Source: Bdellovibrionales bacterium (GTDB taxonomy: Bacteria; Bdellovibrionota; UBA2361; JAGRAS01). From it: DNA of 18,939 nt. This document shows, piece after piece, positions 1 through 6,848 of the stretch; position 1 is the first letter of the stretch; each line of letters opens with the position of its first letter. A program made the translations under genes and the position numbers. The notes beneath the pieces are model-generated. The model was not told the origin of the DNA. It ran no database searches and was given only the letters and a program-made list of their open reading frames with translations. Location of the stretch: assembly GCA_020434465.1 (NCBI GenBank), contig JAGRAS010000002.1, forward strand, positions 1 to 18,939, written 5' to 3'.

Positions 1-1
1 A

Positions 2-1687
2 ATTTCATTAAGCATCCTCACACTTTTATTACTAACTGGTCTTGTTGATATAAATGAGGGTTTATCTGGCTTCTCAAGTCATGCGACAGTGACCATCGCT
101 GCAATGTTTGTCTTAAGTTCAGGCCTGCAAAAAACAGGGGCAGTTAAACTAATTGGACGCGGCTTGTTGAAATTTGGAAATCAAATTTCCTTATTAACTC
201 TAGTGTTATGCTTAGGAGTTGGTACAATTTCGGCATTTGTTAACAATACTGCTGCAGTTGCTGTGTTATTGCCAGTTGTTTTAACAGTTTGTTCAAAGAA
301 AAATATTGCTCCTTCAAAACTACTAATTCCACTTTCTTACGCATCACAGTTTGGTGGAGTATGCACATTAATTGGTACTTCTACTAATTTATTAGTTAGC
401 AGCATCTCTGCAGATGCTGGTTATGGAGCTTTTTCAATGTTTGAGCTCTCTAAGTTAGGGCTTATTATGTTAATAGCTGGGACTTTATATCTAGTAACTA
501 TAGGTCAATCTATACTTCCTAATCGAAAGGCACTTAGCTTCGTTGATGCTTATGAATTACGAGAATATGTGACTGAAATTCAAGTACATGACCAGTCTCC
601 GTTAATTGGAAAAACTTTGAGAGAATCAAATTTTAGACAAAAATATGAAGCGGCAGTGCTTGAAATCATTAGAAATAAAGAAAAAATTTGGGGAGCATTA
701 GATATCCCAATTGAACCTAATGATGTCTTAATTGTTCGAGGTAGCTTACCAAGCTTGATGAGATTAAAAGACTCTGTAGGTTTTGATATTCTGGCAGAGT
801 TCAAACTACAAGATGAAGATCTAAAAGATGATGTAATCACAATGGTTGAAGTATTGTTAAGTGCTACTTCAACACTGATCGGAAAAACTTTAGCCGATAT
901 TGGGTTTCAGCAAAGGTACAATTGTATTGTTATAGCAGTTCGCAGAAAAGAAGAATTAATAAGAGAAAAATTAAGTGATATTGAATTACGCTTTGGTGAT
1001 GAGTTATTGCTTCAAGGGCCTAAATTAAGCTTACAATCATTAAGAAATAATGAAAACTTTATTGTTCTACAAGAAATTGGTAAGCAGTTAACTAGAAATA
1101 AAAAAGCTCCAATTGCGATTTTTATTTTAATTACTGTAGTTATATTATCAGCTTGTGGCATTCTCCCAATTCTTCATGCAGCATTAATGGGCTCACTAAT
1201 GATGATTTTTACTCGTTGTATCACAATGGAAGAGGCGCATGCTGCAATCAATTGGCAGGTAATTTTTTTACTGGCAGGAGTACTACCTCTTGGAATTGCA
1301 CTTACAAAAACTGGAACTGCTCAATTTATTGTAGATTCAACTATTGATTTATTAGGTAACCAAGGACCTTACATTACACTTGCTGCAATTTATTTGATAA
1401 CTGCTTTCTTAACAGAAATAATTAGCAATAATGCTACTGCTGTTTTAATGGCACCAATAGCAATTTCAACAGCAATAGGCTTAGGAATTAGCCCAAAACC
1501 ATTATTGATTGCTGTTTGTTTTGCTGCTTCTACTAGTTTTTCAACTCCGGTAGGATACCAAACAAACACTATGGTTTATAATCCTGCAGGGTATAAATTT
1601 TCTGATTTTATTAAAGCAGGAGTTCCGTTAAACATCATTTTTTGTATTCTAGCAGTTATTTTTATTCCAGTATTTTGGAGTTTTTAA
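2..1687 (+). CDS. SLC13/DASS-type permease with two TrkA-C domains (5' partial)
   Basis: Inner-membrane anion or dicarboxylate/sulfate permease of the SLC13 (DASS) / CitMHS superfamily. The frame is open from base 2, so the gene is cut by the window edge; the GTG at 89 is only an internal codon. Two inverted membrane halves are visible. The first has F-V-N-N-T-A followed by G-T-S-T-N (about 230-400); the second has S-N-N-A-T-A (about 1422-1445) and S-T-P-V-G-Y-Q-T-N (about 1540-1570). These Asn/Thr-rich hairpins carry substrate and sodium in the family. Between the halves lie two RCK_C/TrkA_C-like regulatory domains (about 560-780 and 840-1070), each with the pattern S-x-L-I-G-K-T-L and a later D-x-L-L/I-x-G. 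Substrate cannot be told from sequence. It converges on apt with 21 bp between the stops. Confidence 0.85.
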   Translation: MSLSILTLLLLTGLVDINEGLSGFSSHATVTIAAMFVLSSGLQKTGAVKLIGRGLLKFGNQISLLTLVLCLGVGTISAFVNNTAAVAVLLPVVLTVCSKKNIAPSKLLIPLSYASQFGGVCTLIGTSTNLLVSSISADAGYGAFSMFELSKLGLIMLIAGTLYLVTIGQSILPNRKALSFVDAYELREYVTEIQVHDQSPLIGKTLRESNFRQKYEAAVLEIIRNKEKIWGALDIPIEPNDVLIVRGSLPSLMRLKDSVGFDILAEFKLQDEDLKDDVITMVEVLLSATSTLIGKTLADIGFQQRYNCIVIAVRRKEELIREKLSDIELRFGDELLLQGPKLSLQSLRNNENFIVLQEIGKQLTRNKKAPIAIFILITVVILSACGILPILHAALMGSLMMIFTRCITMEEAHAAINWQVIFLLAGVLPLGIALTKTGTAQFIVDSTIDLLGNQGPYITLAAIYLITAFLTEIISNNATAVLMAPIAISTAIGLGISPKPLLIAVCFAASTSFSTPVGYQTNTMVYNPAGYKFSDFIKAGVPLNIIFCILAVIFIPVFWSF

Positions 1688-1708
1688 GCTTAGAGAATAC
1701 TTATTTTT

Positions 1709-2278
1709 TTAAATTTTATCTCTTGGAAATTTAGTTACTGTAAACACTTCAACTCCAGAGGGAATTTTTTCTCTCCAAGGAAGTTCACTTATTTCAACTA
1801 TGAAAGCAAAATTATTAAGCGATGCTCCAGCCTGAGTTAAGAGATTGTACGCAGCAATTGCGGTTCCACCAGTTGCAATTACATCGTCAAACAGTAAAAC
1901 TTCCATTCCCTGTTTTATAGTTGAAACTTCAACTTCAAGAACATCACTTCCATATTCTAAATCATATTCAATACTAATTACTGGTGGAGGTAATTTCCCA
2001 GGTTTTCTAACGGGAATGAAAGGTAGTTTCATCGCATAAGATAATTGCGCTCCAAAAATCAATCCTCTGGCCTCAACTCCAGCAATTGCATCAATTTTCT
2101 TGTTTTTATAATAGTCTACAAAACATTCAATAACTGCCTGATTGACAAGTGGTTGATAAGTCACTGTTTTCAGCATATCTAAAAACTCAACGCCTTCTTT
2201 TGGCCAATCTTGAACAGTTATTAGATTTTCATGAAACAATTCAGCAGCTTTATTCTTTAAATTTTTTATAGAACTCAT
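1709..2278 (-). CDS. apt: adenine phosphoribosyltransferase
   Basis: Cytosolic purine-salvage enzyme converting adenine plus PRPP to AMP and pyrophosphate. The 189-residue protein is close to the usual 170-190. It has D-W-P-K-E-G-V-E-F-L-D (residues 24-34, the family's DFPKPG-type motif), G-V-E-A-R-G (67-72), R-K-P-G-K-L-P (91-97), an E-Y-x-L-E-Y-G-S-D segment, and the PRPP-binding loop L-L-F-D-D-V-I-A-T-G-G-T (about 128-139). The ATG at 2276-2278 lacks an obvious Shine-Dalgarno sequence, but no alternative start would preserve the N-terminal motif. It is a single-gene unit transcribed away from the broken methyltransferase at 2365. HGPRT and xanthine PRTases lack this motif combination, so the assignment is firm. 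Confidence 0.93.
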   Translation of the reverse strand: MSSIKNLKNKAAELFHENLITVQDWPKEGVEFLDMLKTVTYQPLVNQAVIECFVDYYKNKKIDAIAGVEARGLIFGAQLSYAMKLPFIPVRKPGKLPPPVISIEYDLEYGSDVLEVEVSTIKQGMEVLLFDDVIATGGTAIAAYNLLTQAGASLNNFAFIVEISELPWREKIPSGVEVFTVTKFPRDKI

Positions 2279-2364
2279 ATTTTAAATATTAAGTCGAAAG
2301 AAAAATCTTATCAATCATAAAACTTGTTGTTTAAATAAAGTATAAAAAAAGTTACTTTAAACAA

Positions 2365-2988
2365 ATGACTGATAAAGAAACACCACATCAAAAAAGAAAA
2401 CGGCTTCGTAAGATAAGAACACGAGCAGAAGAGCGCTTTAAGAAAGATAGTCGTGCAAACATGTTTGCTGAAGCTGGCATCCATCAAAGTATAGTTGTTC
2501 TAGATAACTTAAAGCCGGATTAAAAAAATAGAAAAATTTTTAGATCTGCTGACGCTTTTGGTGTAAAAGAAGTACACTTAATTGGAATTAACTTTTTTGA
2601 TCCTGGCCCCGCAGTTGGTTCTTTTAAATGGGTTCCAGCTAAATTTAAAAAAAGTTTTTCAGAAACTTATAGTGATCTAATTGAACAGGACTATACAATT
2701 TTTGCATTAGAGCCTGTTGGTGGAGAATTACTCACTGAAGTAACTTTACCAAGCAAAAGCGCTTTTATTCTTGGTCATGAACAATTTGGTTTGAGCTTTG
2801 ATCCTAAAATGTTTCCTAAAGTAAAATTGATTACAATCCCTCAATTTGGAAAAGTTCAAAGCCTAAATGTGAGTGTGGCTGCATCCCTTGTTCTTTACGA
2901 ATATTTAAAACAGCACATTTCTGGCAAAGAAATAATTAGTAATTTTCAAATTGATCAAAACGATGATAGATATAAAAAATTTATTTGA
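2365..2988 (+). pseudogene. SpoU/TrmH-family RNA 2'-O-methyltransferase, interrupted by an in-frame TAA
   Basis: From the ATG at 2365 one frame runs to the TAA ending at 2988 (207 sense positions), broken once by TAA at 2521-2523 with no change of frame. SPOUT motif 2 is intact (I-L-G-H-E-x-F-G-L-S, about 2770-2800), as is motif 3 (I-P-Q-F-G-x-V-x-S-L-N-V-S-V-A-A, about 2836-2886). The R-S-A-D-A-F-G-V segment follows the stop. Motif 1 (normally Y-N-x-G-x-x-x-R) is where the damage lies: the stop sits at the Tyr position and the next codons read K-N-R instead of N-x-G. The Lys/Arg-rich N-terminus fits an RNA-binding extension. This is most likely a decayed gene, but a consensus error is possible. 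The apt and flanking genes use TAA as a normal stop, so recoding is unlikely. Confidence 0.72.
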
Positions 2989-3012
2989 TAGAAAATAAAT
3001 ATCTTAATCACC

Positions 3013-3578
3013 TTATGAGTGACTTGCTTTAAGTTTCTTCAATTTCACAATAAGATTTGGTTCTTCTTTCAGATTAGCAAGTGTTTCAAGATGTTCAAAT
3101 ATATAGTCCCAATTCAGTGCCCTTACACCCTGCCTAACTATAACTGATTCAATATCAAGCCAATCACGAGATCGATCTGCAAAAGACTTAAGAATTATCA
3201 AATCTTCAGCAGAGCATAGTTTTAGCTGGACAGTAGGTAAAACTTCAATCATTTGAGCTCTTTCAATTACAAGTTCTTCATAGGGTAGCCCAGAAAGAGC
3301 TATATCGAGGGGAATATTTTCTTGGCTTTTTAACAAAAGTACTCTATTTGTAATTGCAAACTCTTTTACATGATCTATTCTGCCTTCTATACGTCAAGCA
3401 AACTATTAATATATTTTTCTTCTCCACCAAAACCAGTTAACAAGCTAATATCTATATCTTGAGTAACTCTTGGCTCTCCCCAATGCTGAACGGAAATCCC
3501 CCCAATAATACAAAATTTCCAGTTTCTTTTCTCAAAAAACTTTTGTAAATCAAATGCTGTAGCAATTAATCTTTTCAT
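3013..3578 (-). pseudogene. nucleotidyltransferase (AbiEii-like), broken by a frameshift
   Basis: Two abutting minus-strand fragments rebuild one protein of roughly 185 residues. The first (3578 to 3387) has the pol-beta-type nucleotidyltransferase signature I-I-G-G-I-S-V-Q-H-W-G-E-P-R with D-I-D-I. It ends at a TAG at 3387-3389. The second frame, open from just after a TGA at 3394-3396, continues exactly as the family does: E-G-R-I-D, F-A-I-T-N-R-V-L-L-L, P-L-D-I-A-L-S-G-L-P-Y-E-E, then S-A-E-D-L-I-I-L-K and R-D-W-L-D-I-E. The frames differ by one missing base (or two extra) near 3388-3395. Related proteins are toxins or uncharacterised NTases. As written the product would stop after about 63 residues, keeping the D-x-D residues but losing the C-terminal half. 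It overlaps its upstream partner by 4 bp. Confidence 0.72.
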
Positions 3579-3802
3579 TCAGTTTCAATAATCTTTGCTA
3601 CTTTTGAAAAAATTTTTTGTTGCTCGACTAAGCCAGAAGTAGCTTTTTCCTTATAACTTCTCAAAGACCATTCATAAGCATCAGAAAGAGCCTCTATCGC
3701 CTGACCAGTAACCGTTGATTTTAATTCTTTTTTCCTAATTTCATCCAAGGCCGGACCAGCCGACTTCCATGCTTTAATCCATTTCTTTTCATTATCATTC
3801 AT
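3575..3802 (-). CDS. small partner protein of the NTase cassette (antitoxin-like position)
   Basis: A 75-residue, charged, probably helical cytosolic protein with no signal peptide or membrane segment. Its stop overlaps the NTase start as ATGA (3575-3578), which implies translational coupling. I know similar short ORFs, beginning with a W-x-x-A-W-K-x-A-G-P-A-L-x-x-x-R-x-x-E-L pattern, directly before nucleotidyltransferases of this kind, but no activity is established that I can cite. An antitoxin or accessory-subunit role is inferred only from size, order and overlap. The start is preceded at six bases by a consensus extended -10 element, so the mRNA may be leaderless. The gene is intact although its partner is broken. 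Confidence 0.7.
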   Translation of the reverse strand: MNDNEKKWIKAWKSAGPALDEIRKKELKSTVTGQAIEALSDAYEWSLRSYKEKATSGLVEQQKIFSKVAKIIETE

Positions 3803-3808
3803 ATTTTC

Positions 3809-3817
3809 ATTATAGCA
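3809..3817 (-). promoter_or_regulatory. extended -10 promoter (TGcTATAAT) of the NTase cassette
   Basis: On the minus strand a perfect TATAAT (3809-3814) is preceded by TG plus one base (3815-3817), the extended -10 form. At 17 bp spacing the -35 position holds TGTGAA (3832-3837), a weak match, as expected for extended -10 promoters. Only six bases separate the hexamer from the ATG at 3802, so initiation seven or so bases downstream would give a leaderless or nearly leaderless transcript. Confidence 0.5.
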
Positions 3818-3880
3818 TACATCTCATTGCTTTCACAGTGCAATAAAAAACATCATTAATTACAGAATAAGAAATACTTA

Positions 3881-4948
3881 TTAATGAATTTTAATAAAGC
3901 CTTCTTTTGTAACAACTTTAACAGCTGCAGGTAAATTAAAGCGATTATCACCGCTTGCTGAATATACTCCTAGTGCGCCACTAAAATTATTAATACTAGA
4001 TAAATACTTAGCCATTTTTATGGTATCAGCATTTGAATTTTTATACGCTTCAACAATTAAACTAACTGCGTCATATGAGTTTGGAGTACCCCAAGCTGGG
4101 AATTCATTATATTTATCATTAAAAAGTTTACTAAATTCTGGTGTTGGATTATCAGCATTTACGTACCAATTGCCATACAGCCCGTCTCCTGTTGCTTCGA
4201 TCAAATGCTCATCTTCGAATAATTCAACTCCAATTAAAGGTATGTTGATTTTTAAAGCTTTAATTTGCTTAACAAGTGTCACCAGGTCTTCAGGAAATAA
4301 GCAGAGAATTAATGCGTCTAATTGCTCTTCTTTAACTTTTAAAAGAGCACTACTAAAGTCAGTTTGATTAGGTAAAAAGTATTTCTCAACTTTAAATAAA
4401 TCTGAGACATTTTTCTTTTTAGCTTCTGAGTTAATTGCATTCACTACTGCAATAACCCCTTCTTGTTCAGTACCAAATAAACCAATTCGAGAATATCTTC
4501 GGCTAATCAGTTCTTTAATGAGTAGTTCAGCTTCTTTTTCAGGTGTAATCCAATGCGTAAATGAAAAAGTTCTGTTTTTAACAACGTTAAAATCAGATGC
4601 GCCTATGGCTATCATTACAATTTTATTTCTCTCAGCAATTGGGGCAATCACATTTCCAATCGCAGAGCCAACAACTAATAAGGCATTTACCTTTTTTAAA
4701 CTTATAAATCGCTGAGCGATACTAATTGATTTTGGAGCATCCCAATTATCGTCCTCAACAAATAAATCTATTTCAACTCCATTTTCTTTTGCTTTTGTAA
4801 CAGAAAGCTCAGTACCTTTTTTTACGTACTGTCCAAGTGCAGAGCCAGTCCCCGTAAGCGGAGCAATTAAACCAATCTTTAAAGACTCTGCATTGGCTGC
4901 ACCTATGCAGAAAAAAATGAGAACTATTTGAAAAAGTAAGTTGCGCAT
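3881..4948 (-). CDS. LivK-like ABC transporter periplasmic substrate-binding protein
   Basis: Periplasmic-binding-protein type I (Peripla_BP_6, branched-chain amino-acid/amide family), 355 residues, near the usual 350-390. Residues 1-20 form a signal peptide ending A-N-A before E-S. The mature start L-K-I-G-L-I-A-P-L-T-G-T-G-S-A-L-G is the family's first strand and ligand loop. Later D-A-V-S-L-I-V-E-A-Y and F-S-G-A-L-G-V-Y are also typical. No LivH/M/G/F transport genes lie in the window, so it either serves a transporter encoded elsewhere or acts as a sensor-type binding protein. It lies 33 bp downstream of the TauE-like gene on the same strand and may be the last gene of gmd-tauE-livK. Ligand unknown. 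Confidence 0.85.
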   Translation of the reverse strand: MRNLLFQIVLIFFCIGAANAESLKIGLIAPLTGTGSALGQYVKKGTELSVTKAKENGVEIDLFVEDDNWDAPKSISIAQRFISLKKVNALLVVGSAIGNVIAPIAERNKIVMIAIGASDFNVVKNRTFSFTHWITPEKEAELLIKELISRRYSRIGLFGTEQEGVIAVVNAINSEAKKKNVSDLFKVEKYFLPNQTDFSSALLKVKEEQLDALILCLFPEDLVTLVKQIKALKINIPLIGVELFEDEHLIEATGDGLYGNWYVNADNPTPEFSKLFNDKYNEFPAWGTPNSYDAVSLIVEAYKNSNADTIKMAKYLSSINNFSGALGVYSASGDNRFNLPAAVKVVTKEGFIKIH

Positions 4949-4981
4949 AGATTTAAATATAACTCATGAATAAAATTTTTA

Positions 4982-5701
4982 CTATAAAAAATGCTTAATT
5001 ATCAGGCGCAGACCCAGTATTGTAACTAGACTTTTAAACACAGGTCTAAATAAATGTTCTGAAACTTTTACTCTTAAAAGCGTGCCAATCCAAGAACCTA
5101 AGATGGCAGCAATTGCAACTATAATTGCAAAATAAAAATGTGTAAGTTTAAATAAACCAAGAATTCCATACACAAAAATTTTGAAAAGATGAGTTAGAGT
5201 GGCAAATGATGCCAAGGTAATTACTAGTTCATCTTTATCAAGTTTCTGGTGAAATAAAAATGCAGAAGCCACTAAGCCTGCTACACCAACAAACAAAGCT
5301 AAAAAAACTTGAACAAAACCAAGTATTGGAATCAAGTATTTTGAACTATGCAGTTTGGGGAGCGGAAACCATGCAATAATTAAAATAAAAACTCCAAGGA
5401 TTAGCGGCAGGATTTCAAAAGGGAAATATAAAACACAAGGAGCGCCAACAATACAGCCAATAATAGCTCCAATTAAGTATTGGCGTATCAAATCAAATCT
5501 TAGATGTTTTAGACCAAAAAGAACTCTTGAAGAATTACTTGCAAGCTGAACAAGCCCATGAATTGGGATTAAAGCTGAAAGCGGCACAAATCCAGGCATA
5601 AGCGAGATGAGAATTACGCCCCCTCCCATGCCAAAAACCGCAGCAAAGGCTGATGTAAGAATACTTAAAAGTGAAAGTATGATTAGATCTGTGCTAATAA
5701 T
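4982..5701 (-). CDS. TauE/SafE-family membrane permease, probable ATT start
   Basis: Multi-pass inner-membrane protein of the sulfite exporter TauE/SafE (DUF81) family. The first ATG at 5629 is inside the conserved first repeat. The frame is open upstream to a TAG at 5708-5710 and reads a hydrophobic helix followed by F-G-M-G-G-G-V-I-L, the family's hallmark G-x-G-G-G loop. That helix would be lost from an ATG start. No ATG, GTG, TTG or CTG lies between the TAG and 5629, but an ATT at 5699-5701 is preceded by AGG five bases away, so I place the start there (239 residues, close to the family's 240-270). About seven membrane segments are visible. Alternatives are a base error at the start codon or a truncated ATG product. 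Substrate (sulfite, sulfonate or other) is unknown. Confidence 0.75.
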   Translation of the reverse strand: MISTDLIILSLLSILTSAFAAVFGMGGGVILISLMPGFVPLSALIPIHGLVQLASNSSRVLFGLKHLRFDLIRQYLIGAIIGCIVGAPCVLYFPFEILPLILGVFILIIAWFPLPKLHSSKYLIPILGFVQVFLALFVGVAGLVASAFLFHQKLDKDELVITLASFATLTHLFKIFVYGILGLFKLTHFYFAIIVAIAAILGSWIGTLLRVKVSEHLFRPVFKSLVTILGLRLIIKHFL

Positions 5702-5759
5702 CTTAACCTATCTTGCTCGCGGCAAAGTAAAAGATTTGACTGCTAAAAAAGAAAATTGA

Positions 5760-6776
5760 CTAGAGCTCGTATTTTTTAACTAGCTCACGGTCTGCCTCTA
5801 CCATGATTTTTACCAAATCTTCTAAAGAAGTAGCAGCCTGCCAGCCAAGTTTTTCTTTAGCTTTAGTACAATTACCGCGTAAATACTTAAGATCTGACGG
5901 GCGTTGAAACCTTGGATCAATTCCAACTAAATCTGACCAATCATTAATCCCAACAACTTTAAAAGCTCCATCTAAAAAATCTTTAATCGTAACATTTCGT
6001 CCAGTCGCAATTACATATTCATCAGGCTGATCTTGCTGCATCATCATCCACATTGCTTCAACATAGTCTTTAGCATAGCCCCAGTCACGTGATGAATCTA
6101 AATTACCAAGTTTAAACCTACCTTCTTGAACTAAAGGATCTTTTGCTTCACTACCCATTTTTGATTGCTTAACACCTTCTGCAATACATGCCACAGCGTA
6201 AGTAATTTTTCGTGTAACAAATTCAATCCCTCTTCGAGGCGACTCGTGATTAAATAAAATTCCAGAGCACGTAAACATGTCGTAAGATTCACGGTAATTT
6301 ATTGCCATTTTATGAGCATAAACTTTTGCAATTGCATAAGGGCTAGTAGCAAAAAGCCTAGAGTCTTCATCGAGATATTCTTGCGGATTATTTCCATACA
6401 TTTCACTTGAAGAAGCTTGATAAAATCTAGCATTTGGGCAGTTGTTTCTAACTGCTTCCATTACTCTTACAGCACCCAAGCCAGTTATATCACCAGTAAG
6501 AATCGGCTCTTGCCAACTAACTTTGACAAATGATTGAGCTGCAAGATTATAAACTTCATCAGGCTTAAAATCTTTTACAATCCTATCAAGAGATCCCTGA
6601 TCGCTTAAATCTCCATCATATAGTTTTATATCTGCTAAAATATTTTCAATATTTCTAGTGTTAGGAACACTTAGCCTACGAGCAATTCCTGCAACCTCAT
6701 ATCCTTTAGATAACAAAAACTCCGCCAAATACGAACCATCTTGGCCAGTAATTCCTGTAATTAAAGCCTTAGCCAT
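5760..6776 (-). CDS. gmd: GDP-mannose 4,6-dehydratase
   Basis: Cytosolic NAD(P)-dependent enzyme converting GDP-D-mannose to GDP-4-keto-6-deoxy-D-mannose, the precursor of GDP-fucose, GDP-rhamnose or perosamine for surface polysaccharide. It is an extended SDR: Rossmann motif T-G-I-T-G-Q-D-G (G8, G11, G14), catalytic S-S-S-E at 122-125, and Y147-x3-K151 in S-P-Y-A-I-A-K. The GMD-specific L-F-N-H-E-S-P-R-R-G and E-F-V-T-R-K-I segments follow, then L-G-N-L-D-S-S-R-D-W-G. At 338 residues it is shorter than the E. coli enzyme (about 370). GGAG eight bases before the ATG supports the start. No fcl, rmd or per partner is in the window. It is the first gene of a possible unit with the TauE- and LivK-like genes. 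Confidence 0.93.
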   Translation of the reverse strand: MAKALITGITGQDGSYLAEFLLSKGYEVAGIARRLSVPNTRNIENILADIKLYDGDLSDQGSLDRIVKDFKPDEVYNLAAQSFVKVSWQEPILTGDITGLGAVRVMEAVRNNCPNARFYQASSSEMYGNNPQEYLDEDSRLFATSPYAIAKVYAHKMAINYRESYDMFTCSGILFNHESPRRGIEFVTRKITYAVACIAEGVKQSKMGSEAKDPLVQEGRFKLGNLDSSRDWGYAKDYVEAMWMMMQQDQPDEYVIATGRNVTIKDFLDGAFKVVGINDWSDLVGIDPRFQRPSDLKYLRGNCTKAKEKLGWQAATSLEDLVKIMVEADRELVKKYEL

Positions 6777-6801
6777 TTAACTTTCTCCAATACTTTAGCT
6801 T

Positions 6802-6822
6802 AGGCTTTCTATATGAAAGCCT
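6802..6822. terminator. hairpin between gmd and the RGG-protein gene
   Basis: AGGCTTTC (6802-6809) pairs perfectly with GAAAGCCT (6815-6822) over a five-base loop. It lies 26 bp beyond the stop of the minus-strand RGG gene, so it is placed to end that transcript, but no T-run follows on that strand. A T-rich run follows on the plus strand instead. It could be a Rho-independent-like stop or a 3'-end stabiliser. Confidence 0.4.
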
Positions 6823-6848
6823 GTAGATATTTTTTATTTTGTTAATGT

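Noticed and set aside
580..1347. Minus-strand 86-residue and plus-strand 64-residue ORFs inside the permease
   Set aside because: Overlap the conserved permease frame fully and show no family features.
2521..2523. TAA read as a sense codon (genetic code change) in the SpoU gene
   Set aside because: TAA ends several intact genes here (for example at 1687, 8572, 12480), and the adjacent motif is also degraded.
4020..5549. Plus-strand ORFs opposite the LivK-like and TauE-like genes
   Set aside because: Shadow frames of conserved minus-strand genes with no signal of their own.
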